In this document: positions 36,006 through 45,695 of the stretch, one piece after another
Numbering within the stretch: position 1 is the first letter of the stretch
Layout: every line of letters begins with the position of its first letter
Assembly: GCA_000799755.1 (NCBI GenBank)
Contig: JUHI01000007.1
Coordinates: forward strand, 267,967-331,966
Source of the DNA: Martinezella tropici
Lineage (GTDB): Bacteria > Pseudomonadota > Alphaproteobacteria > Rhizobiales > Rhizobiaceae
Reading direction: 5' to 3'
Length of the DNA: 64,000 bases
Translations under genes and position numbers: made by a program
The notes under the pieces: model-generated
Told to the model about the DNA's origin: nothing
The model's database searches: none
The model's input: only the letters and a program-made list of their open reading frames with translations

Positions 36006-37751
36006 TTAGTGGCTGTCGCGGTTGTTCGGGATTTCCGAGCCGCGCGGGCCGACCAGGAAGTCGAGGTCGGCGCCGGTGTCGGCCTGCATGACCGACTTCA
36101 CGTAGAGACCGCCATAGCCACCGTTGAGCGGCTTGACCGGGGAAACCCAGGCGGCGCGGCGCTTTGCCAGTTCCTCGTCCGACACTTCGAGCTGAATGGT
36201 GCGGGCGGGAACGTCGACGGCGATGATATCGCCGTTCTGGACCAACGCCAGCGGGCCGCCATCGGCGGCTTCAGGTGCGGTGTGCAGAATGACGGTGCCA
36301 TAGGCTGTGCCGGACATGCGCGCATCGGAAATGCGGATCATGTCGGTGATGCCCTTCTTCAGCACCTTCGGCGGCAGACCCATATTGCCGACTTCGGCCA
36401 TGCCCGGATAACCCTTCGGGCCGCAATATTTCAACACCATGACGCAGTTCTCGTCGATGTCGAGATCGTCGCGGTTGATGCGGGCGTGGTAATCCTCGAT
36501 GCTTTCGAAGACGACGGCGCGGCCCTTGTGCTGCATCAGATGCGGCGACGCGGCCGACGGCTTCAAGACAGCGCCCTTCGGAGCGAGATTGCCGCGCAGA
36601 ACGGCAATGCCGCCCGACTGCGTCAGCGCCTTCTCACGCGGCACGATGACGTCGTCATTGTAGTTGACGACATCCTTGACGCCGGCCCAGATGCTTTCGC
36701 CCGTCACGGTGATCGCATCCTTGTGCAGCAGGCCCATTTCGCCGACCGCCTTGATGACGACAGGCAGGCCGCCGGCATAGTAGAACTCTTCCATCAGGTG
36801 CTTGCCCGATGGCTGTAAGTTAACGATCGTCGGGACTTCGCGGCCGAGACGATCCCAATCGTCGAGCGACAGATCGACACCGATGCGACCCGCCAGCGCC
36901 AGTAGGTGCAGGACGGCATTGGTCGAACCGCCGACGGCGCCGTTGACGCGGATGGCGTTCTCAAAGGCTTCCTTGGTCAGGATATCCGAAGGCTTCAGGT
37001 CTTCCTTGACCATGTCGACGATGCGGCGGCCTGACAGTTGCGAGATGACACGACGGCGCGCATCGACCGCCGGGATGGCGGCATTGCCTGGTAGCGTCAT
37101 GCCGAGGGCTTCGGCCATCGACGCCATCGTCGAGGCCGTACCCATGGTCATACAGCTGCCGGCCGAGCGGGCCATGCCCTGCTCCGCATCCATGAATTCA
37201 TCCAGCGACATCTCGCCGGACTTCACCATTTCCGAGAACTGCCAGATCGCCGTGCCGGAGCCGACATCCTTGCCACGCCACTTGCCGTTCAGCATCGGGC
37301 CGCCGGAAACGAGAATGACCGGGATATCGACGGAGGCAGCCCCCATCAGCAGGCTCGGCGTGGTCTTGTCGCAGCCGCCGAGCAGCACGACGCCATCGAC
37401 CGGATTGCCGCGGATCGCCTCTTCCACATCCATGGCAGCGAGATTGCGGAACATCATGGCCGTCGGGCGCAGCGTGCTTTCGCCGACCGAGAAGACCGGG
37501 AATTCGACAGGAAAGCCGCCGGCTTCGTAAACGCCGCGCTTCACGCGCTCGGCAAGATCGCGCAGATGCGCGTTGCAGGGCGTCAGCTCCGACCAGGTGT
37601 TACAGATGCCGATGATCGGACGGCCGTCGAACGTATCGGCCGGCAGGCCCTGGTTCTTCATCCAGGAGCGGTGCATGATCGCGTTCTTGCCGGTGCCGCC
37701 GAACCAATCGTAGGAACGCAGCTTGCGCGGCCATTCAGCTTTCTTTTTCAT
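36006..37751 (-). CDS. L-arabonate/sugar-acid dehydratase (IlvD/Edd family)
   Basis: 581 residues, [2Fe-2S]-dependent. The iron-sulfur cysteines C59 (NTWSELTPC), C127 (GGCDKTTPS) and C200 (SAGSC) are all present, as is the GGSTNAVLHLLA segment. The sequence closely follows the characterised L-arabinonate dehydratase of Rhizobium leguminosarum bv. trifolii as I remember it, which also takes D-fuconate and D-galactonate. It dehydrates the sugar acid to a 2-keto-3-deoxy acid. Last gene of the chvE operon, with a terminator directly downstream. Confidence 0.9.
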   Translation of the reverse strand: MKKKAEWPRKLRSYDWFGGTGKNAIMHRSWMKNQGLPADTFDGRPIIGICNTWSELTPCNAHLRDLAERVKRGVYEAGGFPVEFPVFSVGESTLRPTAMMFRNLAAMDVEEAIRGNPVDGVVLLGGCDKTTPSLLMGAASVDIPVILVSGGPMLNGKWRGKDVGSGTAIWQFSEMVKSGEMSLDEFMDAEQGMARSAGSCMTMGTASTMASMAEALGMTLPGNAAIPAVDARRRVISQLSGRRIVDMVKEDLKPSDILTKEAFENAIRVNGAVGGSTNAVLHLLALAGRIGVDLSLDDWDRLGREVPTIVNLQPSGKHLMEEFYYAGGLPVVIKAVGEMGLLHKDAITVTGESIWAGVKDVVNYNDDVIVPREKALTQSGGIAVLRGNLAPKGAVLKPSAASPHLMQHKGRAVVFESIEDYHARINRDDLDIDENCVMVLKYCGPKGYPGMAEVGNMGLPPKVLKKGITDMIRISDARMSGTAYGTVILHTAPEAADGGPLALVQNGDIIAVDVPARTIQLEVSDEELAKRRAAWVSPVKPLNGGYGGLYVKSVMQADTGADLDFLVGPRGSEIPNNRDSH

Positions 37752-37814
37752 AGTCTCAGTACCTTTTGCGCCACCCGGGCCGCCTCGTTCGCGCCCGGGC
37801 CTTGAAATCGATGG

Positions 37815-39248
37815 TCAGGCCAGCGTGTAGGCGGTCTTGACCGTGGTGAAGAACTCGGCGGCATATTTGCCCTGCTCGCGCGGGCCGAAGGACGAACCCT
37901 TGCGGCCGCCGAACGGCACGTGGAAGTCGACGCCTGCCGTCGGCAGGTTGACCATCACCATGCCCGCTTCCGCGTTGCGCTTGAAATGCGTCGCATGCTT
38001 GAGGCTGGTCGTGGCAATGCCGGAGGACAGGCCGAACGGCGTGTCGTTGGCGACAGCGAGCGCTTCGTCGTAATCCCTAACGCGGATAACGGCAGCAACC
38101 GGCCCGAAGATCTCTTCGCGGCTGATGCGCATCTGGTTCGTCGCCTCGGTGAAGAGCGTCGGCTGCAGGTAGAAGCCGGGCGTGTCGCGGTTGACGAGCT
38201 CGCCGCCGAAGGCAAGCTTGGCGCCTTCCTGCCGGCCGATCTCGATATAATCAGTATCCGTCTTCAGCTGCTTGGCATCGACGACGGGGCCGATATGGGT
38301 GCCCGACTTCATGGCGTTGTCGACGTTGAGCGTCTTTAGTCTCTCTGTCAGCGCCGCCACGAACTTGTCGTGAATGCCTTCGGTCACGATCAGGCGCGAC
38401 GAGGCCGTGCAGCGCTGGCCGGTCGAGAAGAAGGCGGAATTGGCGGCGGCTTCGACGGCTACGGTCAGATCGGCATCGTCAAGCACGACCATGGGGTTCT
38501 TGCCGCCCATTTCGAGCTGGCACTTGCGGCCATGCTCGACGGAGGACAACGCCACGCGCTTGCCGGTCCCGACCGAACCGGTGAAAGTGATGCCCGAAAG
38601 AACCGAGCTGTCGAGCATGGCCTGGCCGACGACAGAACCCTTGCCCATGACGAGGTTCAACACGCCCTTCGGCAGGCCGGCGCGATTGAGGATATCGACA
38701 ATCGCCCAGGAGCAGCCGGGCACCAGATCGGCCGGCTTGAAGACGATGGTGTTGCCGTAGCAGAGCGCCGGCGCGATCTTCCACGCTGGGATGGCGATCG
38801 GGAAGTTCCAGGGCGTGATGATGCCGATGACGCCGAGCGGCTCGCGGGTGATCTCGACGCCGATGTTCGGGCGCACGGACGGCAATATCTCGCCCGCCAG
38901 GCGCAGCGCCTCGCCGGCAAAAAATTCGAAGATCTGCGCCGCACGGATCGTCTCGCCGATCGCCTCCGGCAACGTCTTGCCCTCCTCGCGGGCGAGCAGC
39001 GCGCCGAGTTCGTCCTTGCGGGCCAAGATTTCCTCGCCCGCCTTCTTCAGGATCGTATGGCGCTCCAGAATGCCGGAGCGCGACCAGGTCGGAAAGGCGG
39101 CCTTCGCCGCTGCGATCGCATCCGCGACATCCTGTGTGCTCGCGCTCGCATAGAGGCCGACGACCTCGTTCGTATCCGACGGATTGATGTTTTCGCTGCC
39201 GTTCGCTCCGGTCCACTCGCCGGCGATCAAATTCTGATGAATGGTCAT
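37815..39248 (-). CDS. 2-oxoglutarate semialdehyde (2,5-dioxopentanoate) dehydrogenase
   Basis: 477 residues of the NAD(P) aldehyde dehydrogenase superfamily. Visible: PWNFPIAIPAWKIAPAL (cofactor-binding segment), FTGSVGTGKRVA, the general-base Glu in QLEMGGKNP and the catalytic Cys in STGQRCTASS. In this context, between gguC and the arabonate dehydratase, it is best explained as the last step of oxidative pentose breakdown, making 2-oxoglutarate. Succinate-semialdehyde or a related aldehyde is the main alternative. Confidence 0.85.
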   Translation of the reverse strand: MTIHQNLIAGEWTGANGSENINPSDTNEVVGLYASASTQDVADAIAAAKAAFPTWSRSGILERHTILKKAGEEILARKDELGALLAREEGKTLPEAIGETIRAAQIFEFFAGEALRLAGEILPSVRPNIGVEITREPLGVIGIITPWNFPIAIPAWKIAPALCYGNTIVFKPADLVPGCSWAIVDILNRAGLPKGVLNLVMGKGSVVGQAMLDSSVLSGITFTGSVGTGKRVALSSVEHGRKCQLEMGGKNPMVVLDDADLTVAVEAAANSAFFSTGQRCTASSRLIVTEGIHDKFVAALTERLKTLNVDNAMKSGTHIGPVVDAKQLKTDTDYIEIGRQEGAKLAFGGELVNRDTPGFYLQPTLFTEATNQMRISREEIFGPVAAVIRVRDYDEALAVANDTPFGLSSGIATTSLKHATHFKRNAEAGMVMVNLPTAGVDFHVPFGGRKGSSFGPREQGKYAAEFFTTVKTAYTLA

Positions 39249-39313
39249 GGCGTCATGCCTTCCTGGATCGTGTTGGAAACGCCCGGCCTATCCCTATGGC
39301 CGGGCTTGACGAA

Positions 39314-40312
39314 TTACAGCTGGCGAACAGCCACTTCCTCTTCGGCGGCAACCGCCAATGGATTGCGCAGCGGCAGGCCGAATTCGGCGACTTCGATCTC
39401 GAACACGTCGCCCGTCTCCGGCTTGATACCCTCGGCAAACGAGAGCGTTGCCGTGCCGAACATGTGGACATGCACATCGCCGGGAACGCGGAAGATGCCG
39501 TACTTGAAGTGGTGATATTCGAGGTTCGCGAAAGTATGCGACATGTTCGCCTCTCCCGACAGGAACGGCTTTTCGAAGATCACCTTGTCGCCGCGCTTGA
39601 TGCGGGACGTGCCGCGAATATCATCAGGCGCCGCGCCGATACGGATCTCAGGACCGAAGCTTGCCGGGCGCAGCTTGGAATGGGCGAGATAGAGATAGTT
39701 GATCCGCTCGGTGACGTGATCAGAAAATTCGTTCGACAGCGCAAAGCCGATGCGGAATGGCGTGCCGTCCTTGGCAATCACATAGATGCCGGCCATCTCA
39801 GGCTCTTCGCCGCCATCAAGCGCGAAGGACGGAGACACAAGCGCGGCACCGGGGGCAGCAGCGCCATAGCCGTTGCCCTTGTAGAACCACTCGGGCTGAA
39901 CACCCTTCTCGCCCGCCTTCGGCTTGCCGCCCTCGATGCCCATCTTGAACATCTTCATGGAGTCGGTCAGCGTCTCCTCAGCGGCTTCCGTCGTCTTCTT
40001 GTGCATGGAATCGCGCGTGGCGGCTGAGCCGAGATGCGTGAGGCCCGTGCCGGTCAGATGCAGGTGCGCGGCGTCCGGATGCGTGATCGGCGACAGGAAG
40101 CGACCTTCGGCATGGGCCTTGTCGAGATCAACAGCTTCGCCGAGACCATGTGCCTCGATGACCGATGCGAGCGACTTGCCGCTGTCGGCGGCTTCCATCG
40201 CAAGCTTGTAGACGCTGCCGCCGTTGACGACGGCCTTGGCAGTTTCGGCAGGCCCGTTGCGGACGGCAACGACGATCTCGCCGTTCGAACCCTTGATCTG
40301 CGAGATGAGCAT
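39314..40312 (-). CDS. gguC: GguC / AraD1-type fumarylacetoacetate-hydrolase-family protein
   Basis: 332 residues. It has the 2-keto-3-deoxy acid dehydratase (AraD1/GguC) pattern: ITHPDAAHLHLTGTGLTHLGSAATRD near residues 95-120, KPEWFYKG-like block (QPEWFYKGNG), then SFALDGGEEPEMAG and FSDHVTERINYLYLAHSKLR with the metal-binding acidic residues. The family converts L-2-keto-3-deoxyarabonate to 2,5-dioxopentanoate. Agrobacterium gguC follows gguB, as here after 118 bases containing a hairpin. Confidence 0.9.
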   Translation of the reverse strand: MLISQIKGSNGEIVVAVRNGPAETAKAVVNGGSVYKLAMEAADSGKSLASVIEAHGLGEAVDLDKAHAEGRFLSPITHPDAAHLHLTGTGLTHLGSAATRDSMHKKTTEAAEETLTDSMKMFKMGIEGGKPKAGEKGVQPEWFYKGNGYGAAAPGAALVSPSFALDGGEEPEMAGIYVIAKDGTPFRIGFALSNEFSDHVTERINYLYLAHSKLRPASFGPEIRIGAAPDDIRGTSRIKRGDKVIFEKPFLSGEANMSHTFANLEYHHFKYGIFRVPGDVHVHMFGTATLSFAEGIKPETGDVFEIEVAEFGLPLRNPLAVAAEEEVAVRQL

Positions 40313-40359
40313 GTCTTTTATCCTTTCCTATCGGACAGAGAACGGATGCAGTTTACCGC

Positions 40360-40382
40360 TCCGGCTCTCAGCGAGAGCCGGA
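40360..40382. terminator. Hairpin between gguB and gguC
   Basis: TCCGGCTCTC and GAGAGCCGGA around an AGC loop form a perfect 10-bp stem in the gguB-gguC gap. There is no T-run on either strand, so it is likely a processing or mRNA-stability element rather than a full terminator. Confidence 0.5.
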
Positions 40383-40430
40383 CTCTGTCATGGATTTGGT
40401 TTTAAAAGCCTCGGCCGGTCGCTAAAGCGA

Positions 40431-41639
40431 TCAGCCCTTGTTCTTGTTGTAGACGTCGATGAACACGGCGGCGAGCAAGACGGCACCCTTGATCATCTTC
40501 TGGGAGTCCGTCTGATAGCCGAGGATCGACATGCCCTGGTTCAGCACGCCCATGATCAAGGCGCCGATGACTGCACCCGTCACCTTGCCGACGCCGCCGG
40601 AAGCGGACGCGCCGCCGATGAAGCAGGCCGCGATCACGTCAAGCTCGAGACCGTCGCCGCCCTTGGCGGTTGCCGAGTTCAGGCGCGTGGCGATGATGAT
40701 ACCGGCGATGCTCGCCAGGATGCCCATGTTGATGAAGGTGTAGAACGTCAGGCGGCGAGTATCGATGCCCGAAAGCTTCGTCGCCTTTTCGTTGCCGCCC
40801 ATGGCGTAGATACGACGACCGATCGTGGTGCGCTGGGTGGCGAAAGCGTAGAGCGCGATCAGCGCCAGCATGAGGATCAGAACGTTCGGCAGACCTCTGT
40901 AGGAAGAAATCTGGTAGCCGATAAAGATGGTCGCGGCCGCAACCACCAGATTTTGGCCGATGAAGAAGCTAAATGGCTCGACATCGATGCCGTGCTTCTC
41001 GTTCACGCTGCGGCGGCGCCATGAGAGAAAGAACATGACGATGGGGATGGCGACGGTCAGCAAGATCGACGTCGAATGAATACCGCCCATGTCGGCGAAA
41101 TCCGGAATGAAGCCGGTGGCGACGATCTGGAATGCCGGCGGGAACGGGCCGATACTGCTGCCGTTGCCTGTCGTGTTGATGATGGCATAGGTCAGGCCGC
41201 GGAAGACCAGCATGCCCGACAGCGTCACGATGAAGGAGGGAATGCGGTGATAGGCGATGAAATAGCCATGCCAGGCACCGACCGCGGCGCCCATCAGGAG
41301 ACAAATCACCGTCGCGAGCGCCAGGTTCATGTGCATCTGCACGACGAGCACACCAGCGACCGCCCCGACGAATCCGACGACCGAACCGACGGACAGATCG
41401 ATATGGCCGGCGACAATGACCAGCAGCATGCCAAGCGCCATGATGACGATGAACGAGTTCTGCAGCACGATGTTGGTCAGGTTCTGCGGCCTGAAGAGAA
41501 CACCGTTCGTCAAATACTGAAACAGCAACATGATGACGACGAGCGCGATCAACATGCCGTATTCGCGGATGTTGTTGCGGATATGGTCGCCGATGGAAAC
41601 GACGTTGCTGCTTTCCGTGGCTGGGTTGGCCGAACTCAT
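40431..41639 (-). CDS. gguB: Sugar ABC transporter permease GguB
   Basis: 402 residues, about ten membrane helices, RbsC/XylH type permease. Family markers include GMLLVIVAGHIDLSVGSVVGFVGA in the first half and the long cytoplasmic-loop motif FATQRTTIGRRIYAMGGNEKATKLSGI in the second (here noted only in blocks). It forms the inner-membrane channel of the ChvE-dependent galactose/arabinose importer. Its start overlaps the gguA stop by four bases. Confidence 0.94.
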   Translation of the reverse strand: MSSANPATESSNVVSIGDHIRNNIREYGMLIALVVIMLLFQYLTNGVLFRPQNLTNIVLQNSFIVIMALGMLLVIVAGHIDLSVGSVVGFVGAVAGVLVVQMHMNLALATVICLLMGAAVGAWHGYFIAYHRIPSFIVTLSGMLVFRGLTYAIINTTGNGSSIGPFPPAFQIVATGFIPDFADMGGIHSTSILLTVAIPIVMFFLSWRRRSVNEKHGIDVEPFSFFIGQNLVVAAATIFIGYQISSYRGLPNVLILMLALIALYAFATQRTTIGRRIYAMGGNEKATKLSGIDTRRLTFYTFINMGILASIAGIIIATRLNSATAKGGDGLELDVIAACFIGGASASGGVGKVTGAVIGALIMGVLNQGMSILGYQTDSQKMIKGAVLLAAVFIDVYNKNKG

Positions 41640-43174
41640 TGATGCTTCTCCCCTGAGCGCATGATAGCGCGCATGATGCTCTCCTGGCTTGCCTCCGCCT
41701 TCGGCAGTTCAGCGACGATACGCCCTTCGTTCATGACGTAGATGCGGTCGCAGGTGCCGAGAAGCTCGGGCATTTCCGACGAAATCATCAGAACGCCCTT
41801 TCCGTCGGCAGCAAGCTGGTTGATGATGGAATAGATTTCGTATTTGGCGCCGACGTCGATGCCGCGCGTCGGCTCGTCGAGGATCAGCACCTCCGGGTCC
41901 GAGAACAGCCATTTCGACAGCACGACCTTCTGCTGGTTGCCGCCGGAAAGGTTGCCCGCTTCCTGGAAGACACCGGCCGAACGGATGCGGAGCTTGGCGC
42001 GATAGTTCGTCGCCACCTGTAGTTCGCGGACGTCGTCGATGACAGTCGCCCTGGAAACGCCCAGCAAATTGGCAAGCGTGGTATTGTGCAGGATGCTGTT
42101 CGACAGAACCAGACCGAGCTGCTTGCGGTCTTCCGTCACATAGGCAAGGCCGGCATCGATCGCCTTGCGCACCGTGCTGGTATCGACCGGCTTGCCGTCG
42201 AGAAAGACCTCGCCGCTGATCTTGTGACCATAGGATTTGCCGAAGACGCTCATGGCGAATTCGGTGCGGCCCGCGCCCATCAGGCCGGCAATGCCGACCA
42301 CTTCGCCCTTGCGTACATGGACGTTGATATCGTGCAGGACCTGACGATCGCGGTGCTGCTGGTGGAAGGCGTTCCAGTTCTTCACTTCGAAGATCGTTTC
42401 GCCGATCGGCACGGAGCGCGGCGGATAGCGGTCGGCGAGTTCGCGGCCGACCATGTTGCGAATGATGATGTCTTCGCTGATCTCTTCCTCGTGACAGTTC
42501 AGCGTCTTCACGGTCATGCCGTCGCGCAACACGGTGATCTCGTCGGCCACCTTGCGCACTTCGTTGAGCTTGTGCGTGATGATGATCGAGGTAATGCCCT
42601 GATTGCGGAACTCGATGAGGAGATTGAGAAGCGCGTCGGAGTCGCTTTCGTTCAGCGATGCCGTCGGCTCGTCGAGGATGAGCAGCTTGACGCTCTTCGA
42701 CAGGGCCTTGGCGATCTCGACGAGCTGCTGCTTGCCGACGCCGATGTCGGTCACGAGCGTATTCGGAGATTCCTTGAGGCCAACCTTGGAAAGAAGCTGT
42801 TTGGTTCGGCTGAAGGTTTCCTGCCAATTGATCATGCCCTTGGCGACGACTTCATTGCCCAGGAAAATGTTTTCGGCGATCGACAGAAGCGGCACGAGCG
42901 CCAGCTCCTGATGGATGATGATGATGCCGATATCCTCGGAATCCCTGATCGTCTTGAACTGACGAACCCCGCCGTCGTAGTAGATGTCGCCTTCATAGGT
43001 GCCGGCCGGATAAACGCCTGAAAGCACCTTCATCAGGGTGGATTTGCCGGCGCCGTTTTCGCCGACCAAAGCATGGATCTCGCCCTGACGGACCTTCAGA
43101 TTGACATTTTCCAAGGCGTTCACACCGGGGAACGACTTGGTGATGTTCCGCATTTCGAGAATGGTATTGTCCAT
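41636..43174 (-). CDS. gguA: Sugar ABC transporter ATP-binding protein GguA
   Basis: 512 residues with two fused ATPase domains, as usual for this transporter class. The first has Walker A GENGAGKST (about residues 37-45), and a Walker B LILDEPTASL; the second has degenerate Walker A GLMGAGRTE and signature LSGGNQQKV with Walker B LILDEPTRGID. It energises GguB. It starts 105 bases after chvE, with a hairpin between that probably lets chvE be made in excess. Confidence 0.95.
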   Translation of the reverse strand: MDNTILEMRNITKSFPGVNALENVNLKVRQGEIHALVGENGAGKSTLMKVLSGVYPAGTYEGDIYYDGGVRQFKTIRDSEDIGIIIIHQELALVPLLSIAENIFLGNEVVAKGMINWQETFSRTKQLLSKVGLKESPNTLVTDIGVGKQQLVEIAKALSKSVKLLILDEPTASLNESDSDALLNLLIEFRNQGITSIIITHKLNEVRKVADEITVLRDGMTVKTLNCHEEEISEDIIIRNMVGRELADRYPPRSVPIGETIFEVKNWNAFHQQHRDRQVLHDINVHVRKGEVVGIAGLMGAGRTEFAMSVFGKSYGHKISGEVFLDGKPVDTSTVRKAIDAGLAYVTEDRKQLGLVLSNSILHNTTLANLLGVSRATVIDDVRELQVATNYRAKLRIRSAGVFQEAGNLSGGNQQKVVLSKWLFSDPEVLILDEPTRGIDVGAKYEIYSIINQLAADGKGVLMISSEMPELLGTCDRIYVMNEGRIVAELPKAEASQESIMRAIMRSGEKHQ

Positions 43175-43236
43175 TGTCCAAATCCAACGCCGCGACTGAA
43201 CATAGCAGACCGCGCGATCGTCTTAAATATGAAAGC

Positions 43237-43262
43237 CAGGGCTCGCATTTCGGCGAGCCCTG
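43237..43262 (-). terminator. Hairpin between chvE and gguA
   Basis: CAGGGCTCGC and GCGAGCCCTG around ATTTCG form a perfect 10-bp stem 18 bases past the chvE stop, without a following T-run. It fits a 3'-stabiliser or partial terminator allowing more binding protein than transporter. Confidence 0.65.
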
Positions 43263-43279
43263 ACCGATCTATCGAAAAA

Positions 43280-44344
43280 TTACTTCAGCTGGTCAGCCTT
43301 GTAGTAGCCGCCTTCTACGAGGATCTTCTCGTAGTTGCTCTTGTCGACTGCGACCGGGGTCAGCAGGTAGGACGGGATGACCTTGACGCCGTTGTCGTAG
43401 GTCTTGGTGTCGTTGACTTCAGGCGTCTTGCCTTCCATCAGCGCGTTGACCATGTCGACGGTGACCTTGGCGAGGTCACGGGTGTCCTTGAAGATCGTCG
43501 AGTGCTGCTCACCCGCGATGATGGACTTGACCGACGGAATTTCGGAGTCCTGGCCGGTGACGACCGGAAGCTTCACGCCGCCGGAACCGTAGCCGACGCC
43601 CTTGAGCGCGGAGAGAATGCCGATCGACAGACCGTCATAAGGAGACAGAACGGCATCGACATGAGAGTCGGTGTAGTAAGCCGACAGCAGGTTGTCCATG
43701 CGAGCCTGGGCCGTTGCCGGGTCCCAACGCAGCGTGCCGACCTTGTCCATGCCCATCTGGCCGGACTTCACGACCAGCTTGCCGCTGTCGATGTAAGGCT
43801 TCAGGACCGACATGGCGCCGTCATAGAAGAAGAAGGCGTTGTTGTCGTCCGGGGAACCGCCGAACAGCTCGATGTTGAACGGACCCTTGCCATCCTTGAG
43901 GCCGAGAGCGTCGACGATCGAGGTTGCCTGCAGAACGCCGACCTTGAAGTTGTCGAACGTGGCGTAGTAGTCGACGTTGCCGCTGTTGCGGATCAGACGG
44001 TCATAGGCGATAACCTTGATGCCGGCATCATGGGCCTTCTGCAGAACGTCGGACAGCGTGGTGCCGTCGATCGAAGCGATGACGAGAACCTTGTCGCCCT
44101 TGGTGACCATGTTTTCGATCTGCGACAGCTGGTTCGGAATGTCGTCGTCGCCATACTGCAGATCGGTGCCGTAACCGGCGGCCTGGAGCTGCTTGACGAT
44201 GTTGTTGCCGTCGTCGATCCAGCGAGCCGAAGCCTTGGTCGGCATGGCGATGCCTACCGTGCCCTTGTCCGCCGCGAAGGCAGGTACCACCAGCGTAGCG
44301 ACGCTAAACGCAGCGCCGGCCATCAATGAGATAATGGATTTCAT
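43280..44344 (-). CDS. chvE: Multiple sugar-binding periplasmic protein ChvE
   Basis: 354 residues from the ATG at 44344, preceded by GGGAGAG. Signal peptide residues 1-24 (MKSIISLMAGAAF... ending PAFAADK). The type I binding-protein fold has the family blocks GIAMPTKASARWIDDG, AYDRLIRNSGNVDYYATFDN and GQDSEIPSVKSIIAGEQHSTIFKDTRDLAK, here cited as positions about 27-42, 130-150 and 255-290. ChvE binds galactose, arabinose and other sugars, serving both uptake and, in Agrobacterium, VirA signalling and chemotaxis. Divergent from gbpR. Confidence 0.95.
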   Translation of the reverse strand: MKSIISLMAGAAFSVATLVVPAFAADKGTVGIAMPTKASARWIDDGNNIVKQLQAAGYGTDLQYGDDDIPNQLSQIENMVTKGDKVLVIASIDGTTLSDVLQKAHDAGIKVIAYDRLIRNSGNVDYYATFDNFKVGVLQATSIVDALGLKDGKGPFNIELFGGSPDDNNAFFFYDGAMSVLKPYIDSGKLVVKSGQMGMDKVGTLRWDPATAQARMDNLLSAYYTDSHVDAVLSPYDGLSIGILSALKGVGYGSGGVKLPVVTGQDSEIPSVKSIIAGEQHSTIFKDTRDLAKVTVDMVNALMEGKTPEVNDTKTYDNGVKVIPSYLLTPVAVDKSNYEKILVEGGYYKADQLK

Positions 44345-44550
44345 TACTCTCTCCCTTGTTGATAATGCGGCGGACAAAAAATGCCCGCCCGAAACTGCGG
44401 CAGGTTCCGTAGAAGGAATGAATTACTTCTAATTGTGAGAAACGAAGTAGGTCTCCTCCACGCTCTCACGGTTTATGAGCTGTACCCAGCGCACGATCGG
44501 CAAACTCGTACGATTTCGTATAACTGTCAAATAGAATAACTGGCTAAACA

Positions 44551-44568
44551 TATACCAAGTTTGGTATA
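44551..44568. promoter_or_regulatory. Perfect 18-bp palindrome between chvE and gbpR
   Basis: TATACCAAGTTTGGTATA is an exact inverted repeat in the divergent promoter region, about 50 bases before the gbpR start and 207 before chvE. It is the best candidate for the GbpR binding site, and overlaps a possible TATAAT-like element (GTATAATG). Confidence 0.7.
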
Positions 44569-44617
44569 ATGTTAAAAAATAGTACTTTTTTGCGAATGAA
44601 GGGGAAATTTGGCCGCT

Positions 44618-45625
44618 ATGGAGAAAATATATAACGATTATGTCAGCGATGGCATCGAGATTCATTCTGACAGCTTTCGCGATGATACGCTGCTGAAAGC
44701 GGGCCTGAAGCTCAATCATCTGCGCATGATCGTCACGATCGAAGATCACGGGCAAATTTCCGCTGCCGCCGAGTCCATGAACATGTCACAACCTGCGGCT
44801 TCACGCATGCTCTCAGAAATGGAATCGATTGTCAAAAGCCCGCTTTACGAGCGCGTGGCCCGCGGCGTCGTGCTCACCCCTTTCGGCCTCGCCTTGGCCA
44901 AACGGGCGCGCAAGATCCTGCTGGAACTGCGCGAGGCAGGCCGCGAGCTTGGCGCGCTGCGAACCGGCAAGGGAGGCGCGGTGTTTCTGGGCGCGGTGAC
45001 AGCGCCGGCGATCAGCCTCGTCGTCCCCGCCATTCAGCGGGTTACCCGCACCTATCCCGGCATCGAGATCAATATCGAGGTCGAAAACAGCAATGTGCTG
45101 GCACGCGAGCTTCTGGCCGCCCGCCACGATTTCATCATCAGCCGCATTCCCGACGATCTCGATCCGCGCCTGTTCATGGCGCATGAGATCGGCGTCGAAA
45201 AGGCCTGCCTTGTCGTCCGCAACGGTCATCCGCTACTCAAAAAGGGGGTGGCCAGCATGCAGGATCTCGTTGGCTACGACTGGGTCTTCCAGCCACCGGG
45301 AACGCTGTTGCGTCGTAAAGTGGAGGACATATTCCTCGCGGCCGGCGTACCGTTGCCGGAAAATGTCGTCAACACCTCTTCCCTGCTGCTGACGCTTGCC
45401 GTGGTCTGCAAGACGGATGCGATCGCGCCGATTGCGCTCGACATGGCGCAATTCATCTGCGGGCAATCCTCCCAGGCGGGCGAATCCAGCATCCTGCCGA
45501 TCGATTTCGATATCGACGTCAGGCCCTATAGCCTGATCACGGCGCGTGAACGTGCCATGCCGCCGAGCGCCCGGCTGCTGCACGACATGATCCTGGAAGA
45601 GAGCCGGAATCTCTCGCTGACATAG
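44618..45625 (+). CDS. gbpR: LysR-family regulator of the sugar-binding protein operon
   Basis: 335 residues from the ATG at 44618; a TTG at 44609 is an alternative and lies closer to the AAGGGGA site. The LysR helix-turn-helix (AAAESMNMSQPAASRMLSEM, about residues 48-67) starts after an unusually long N-terminal lead. The effector domain follows to residue 335. In Agrobacterium, GbpR activates chvE in response to arabinose, galactose and fucose; position, orientation and the longer N-terminus support the same name here. Confidence 0.88.
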   Translation: MEKIYNDYVSDGIEIHSDSFRDDTLLKAGLKLNHLRMIVTIEDHGQISAAAESMNMSQPAASRMLSEMESIVKSPLYERVARGVVLTPFGLALAKRARKILLELREAGRELGALRTGKGGAVFLGAVTAPAISLVVPAIQRVTRTYPGIEINIEVENSNVLARELLAARHDFIISRIPDDLDPRLFMAHEIGVEKACLVVRNGHPLLKKGVASMQDLVGYDWVFQPPGTLLRRKVEDIFLAAGVPLPENVVNTSSLLLTLAVVCKTDAIAPIALDMAQFICGQSSQAGESSILPIDFDIDVRPYSLITARERAMPPSARLLHDMILEESRNLSLT

Positions 45626-45695
45626 GGCCGGAGCCGGACTGCCATAAGCCCCGCGCCAACTTCTACGCCTATAAAGCATGGCGTGGAGACCACGC

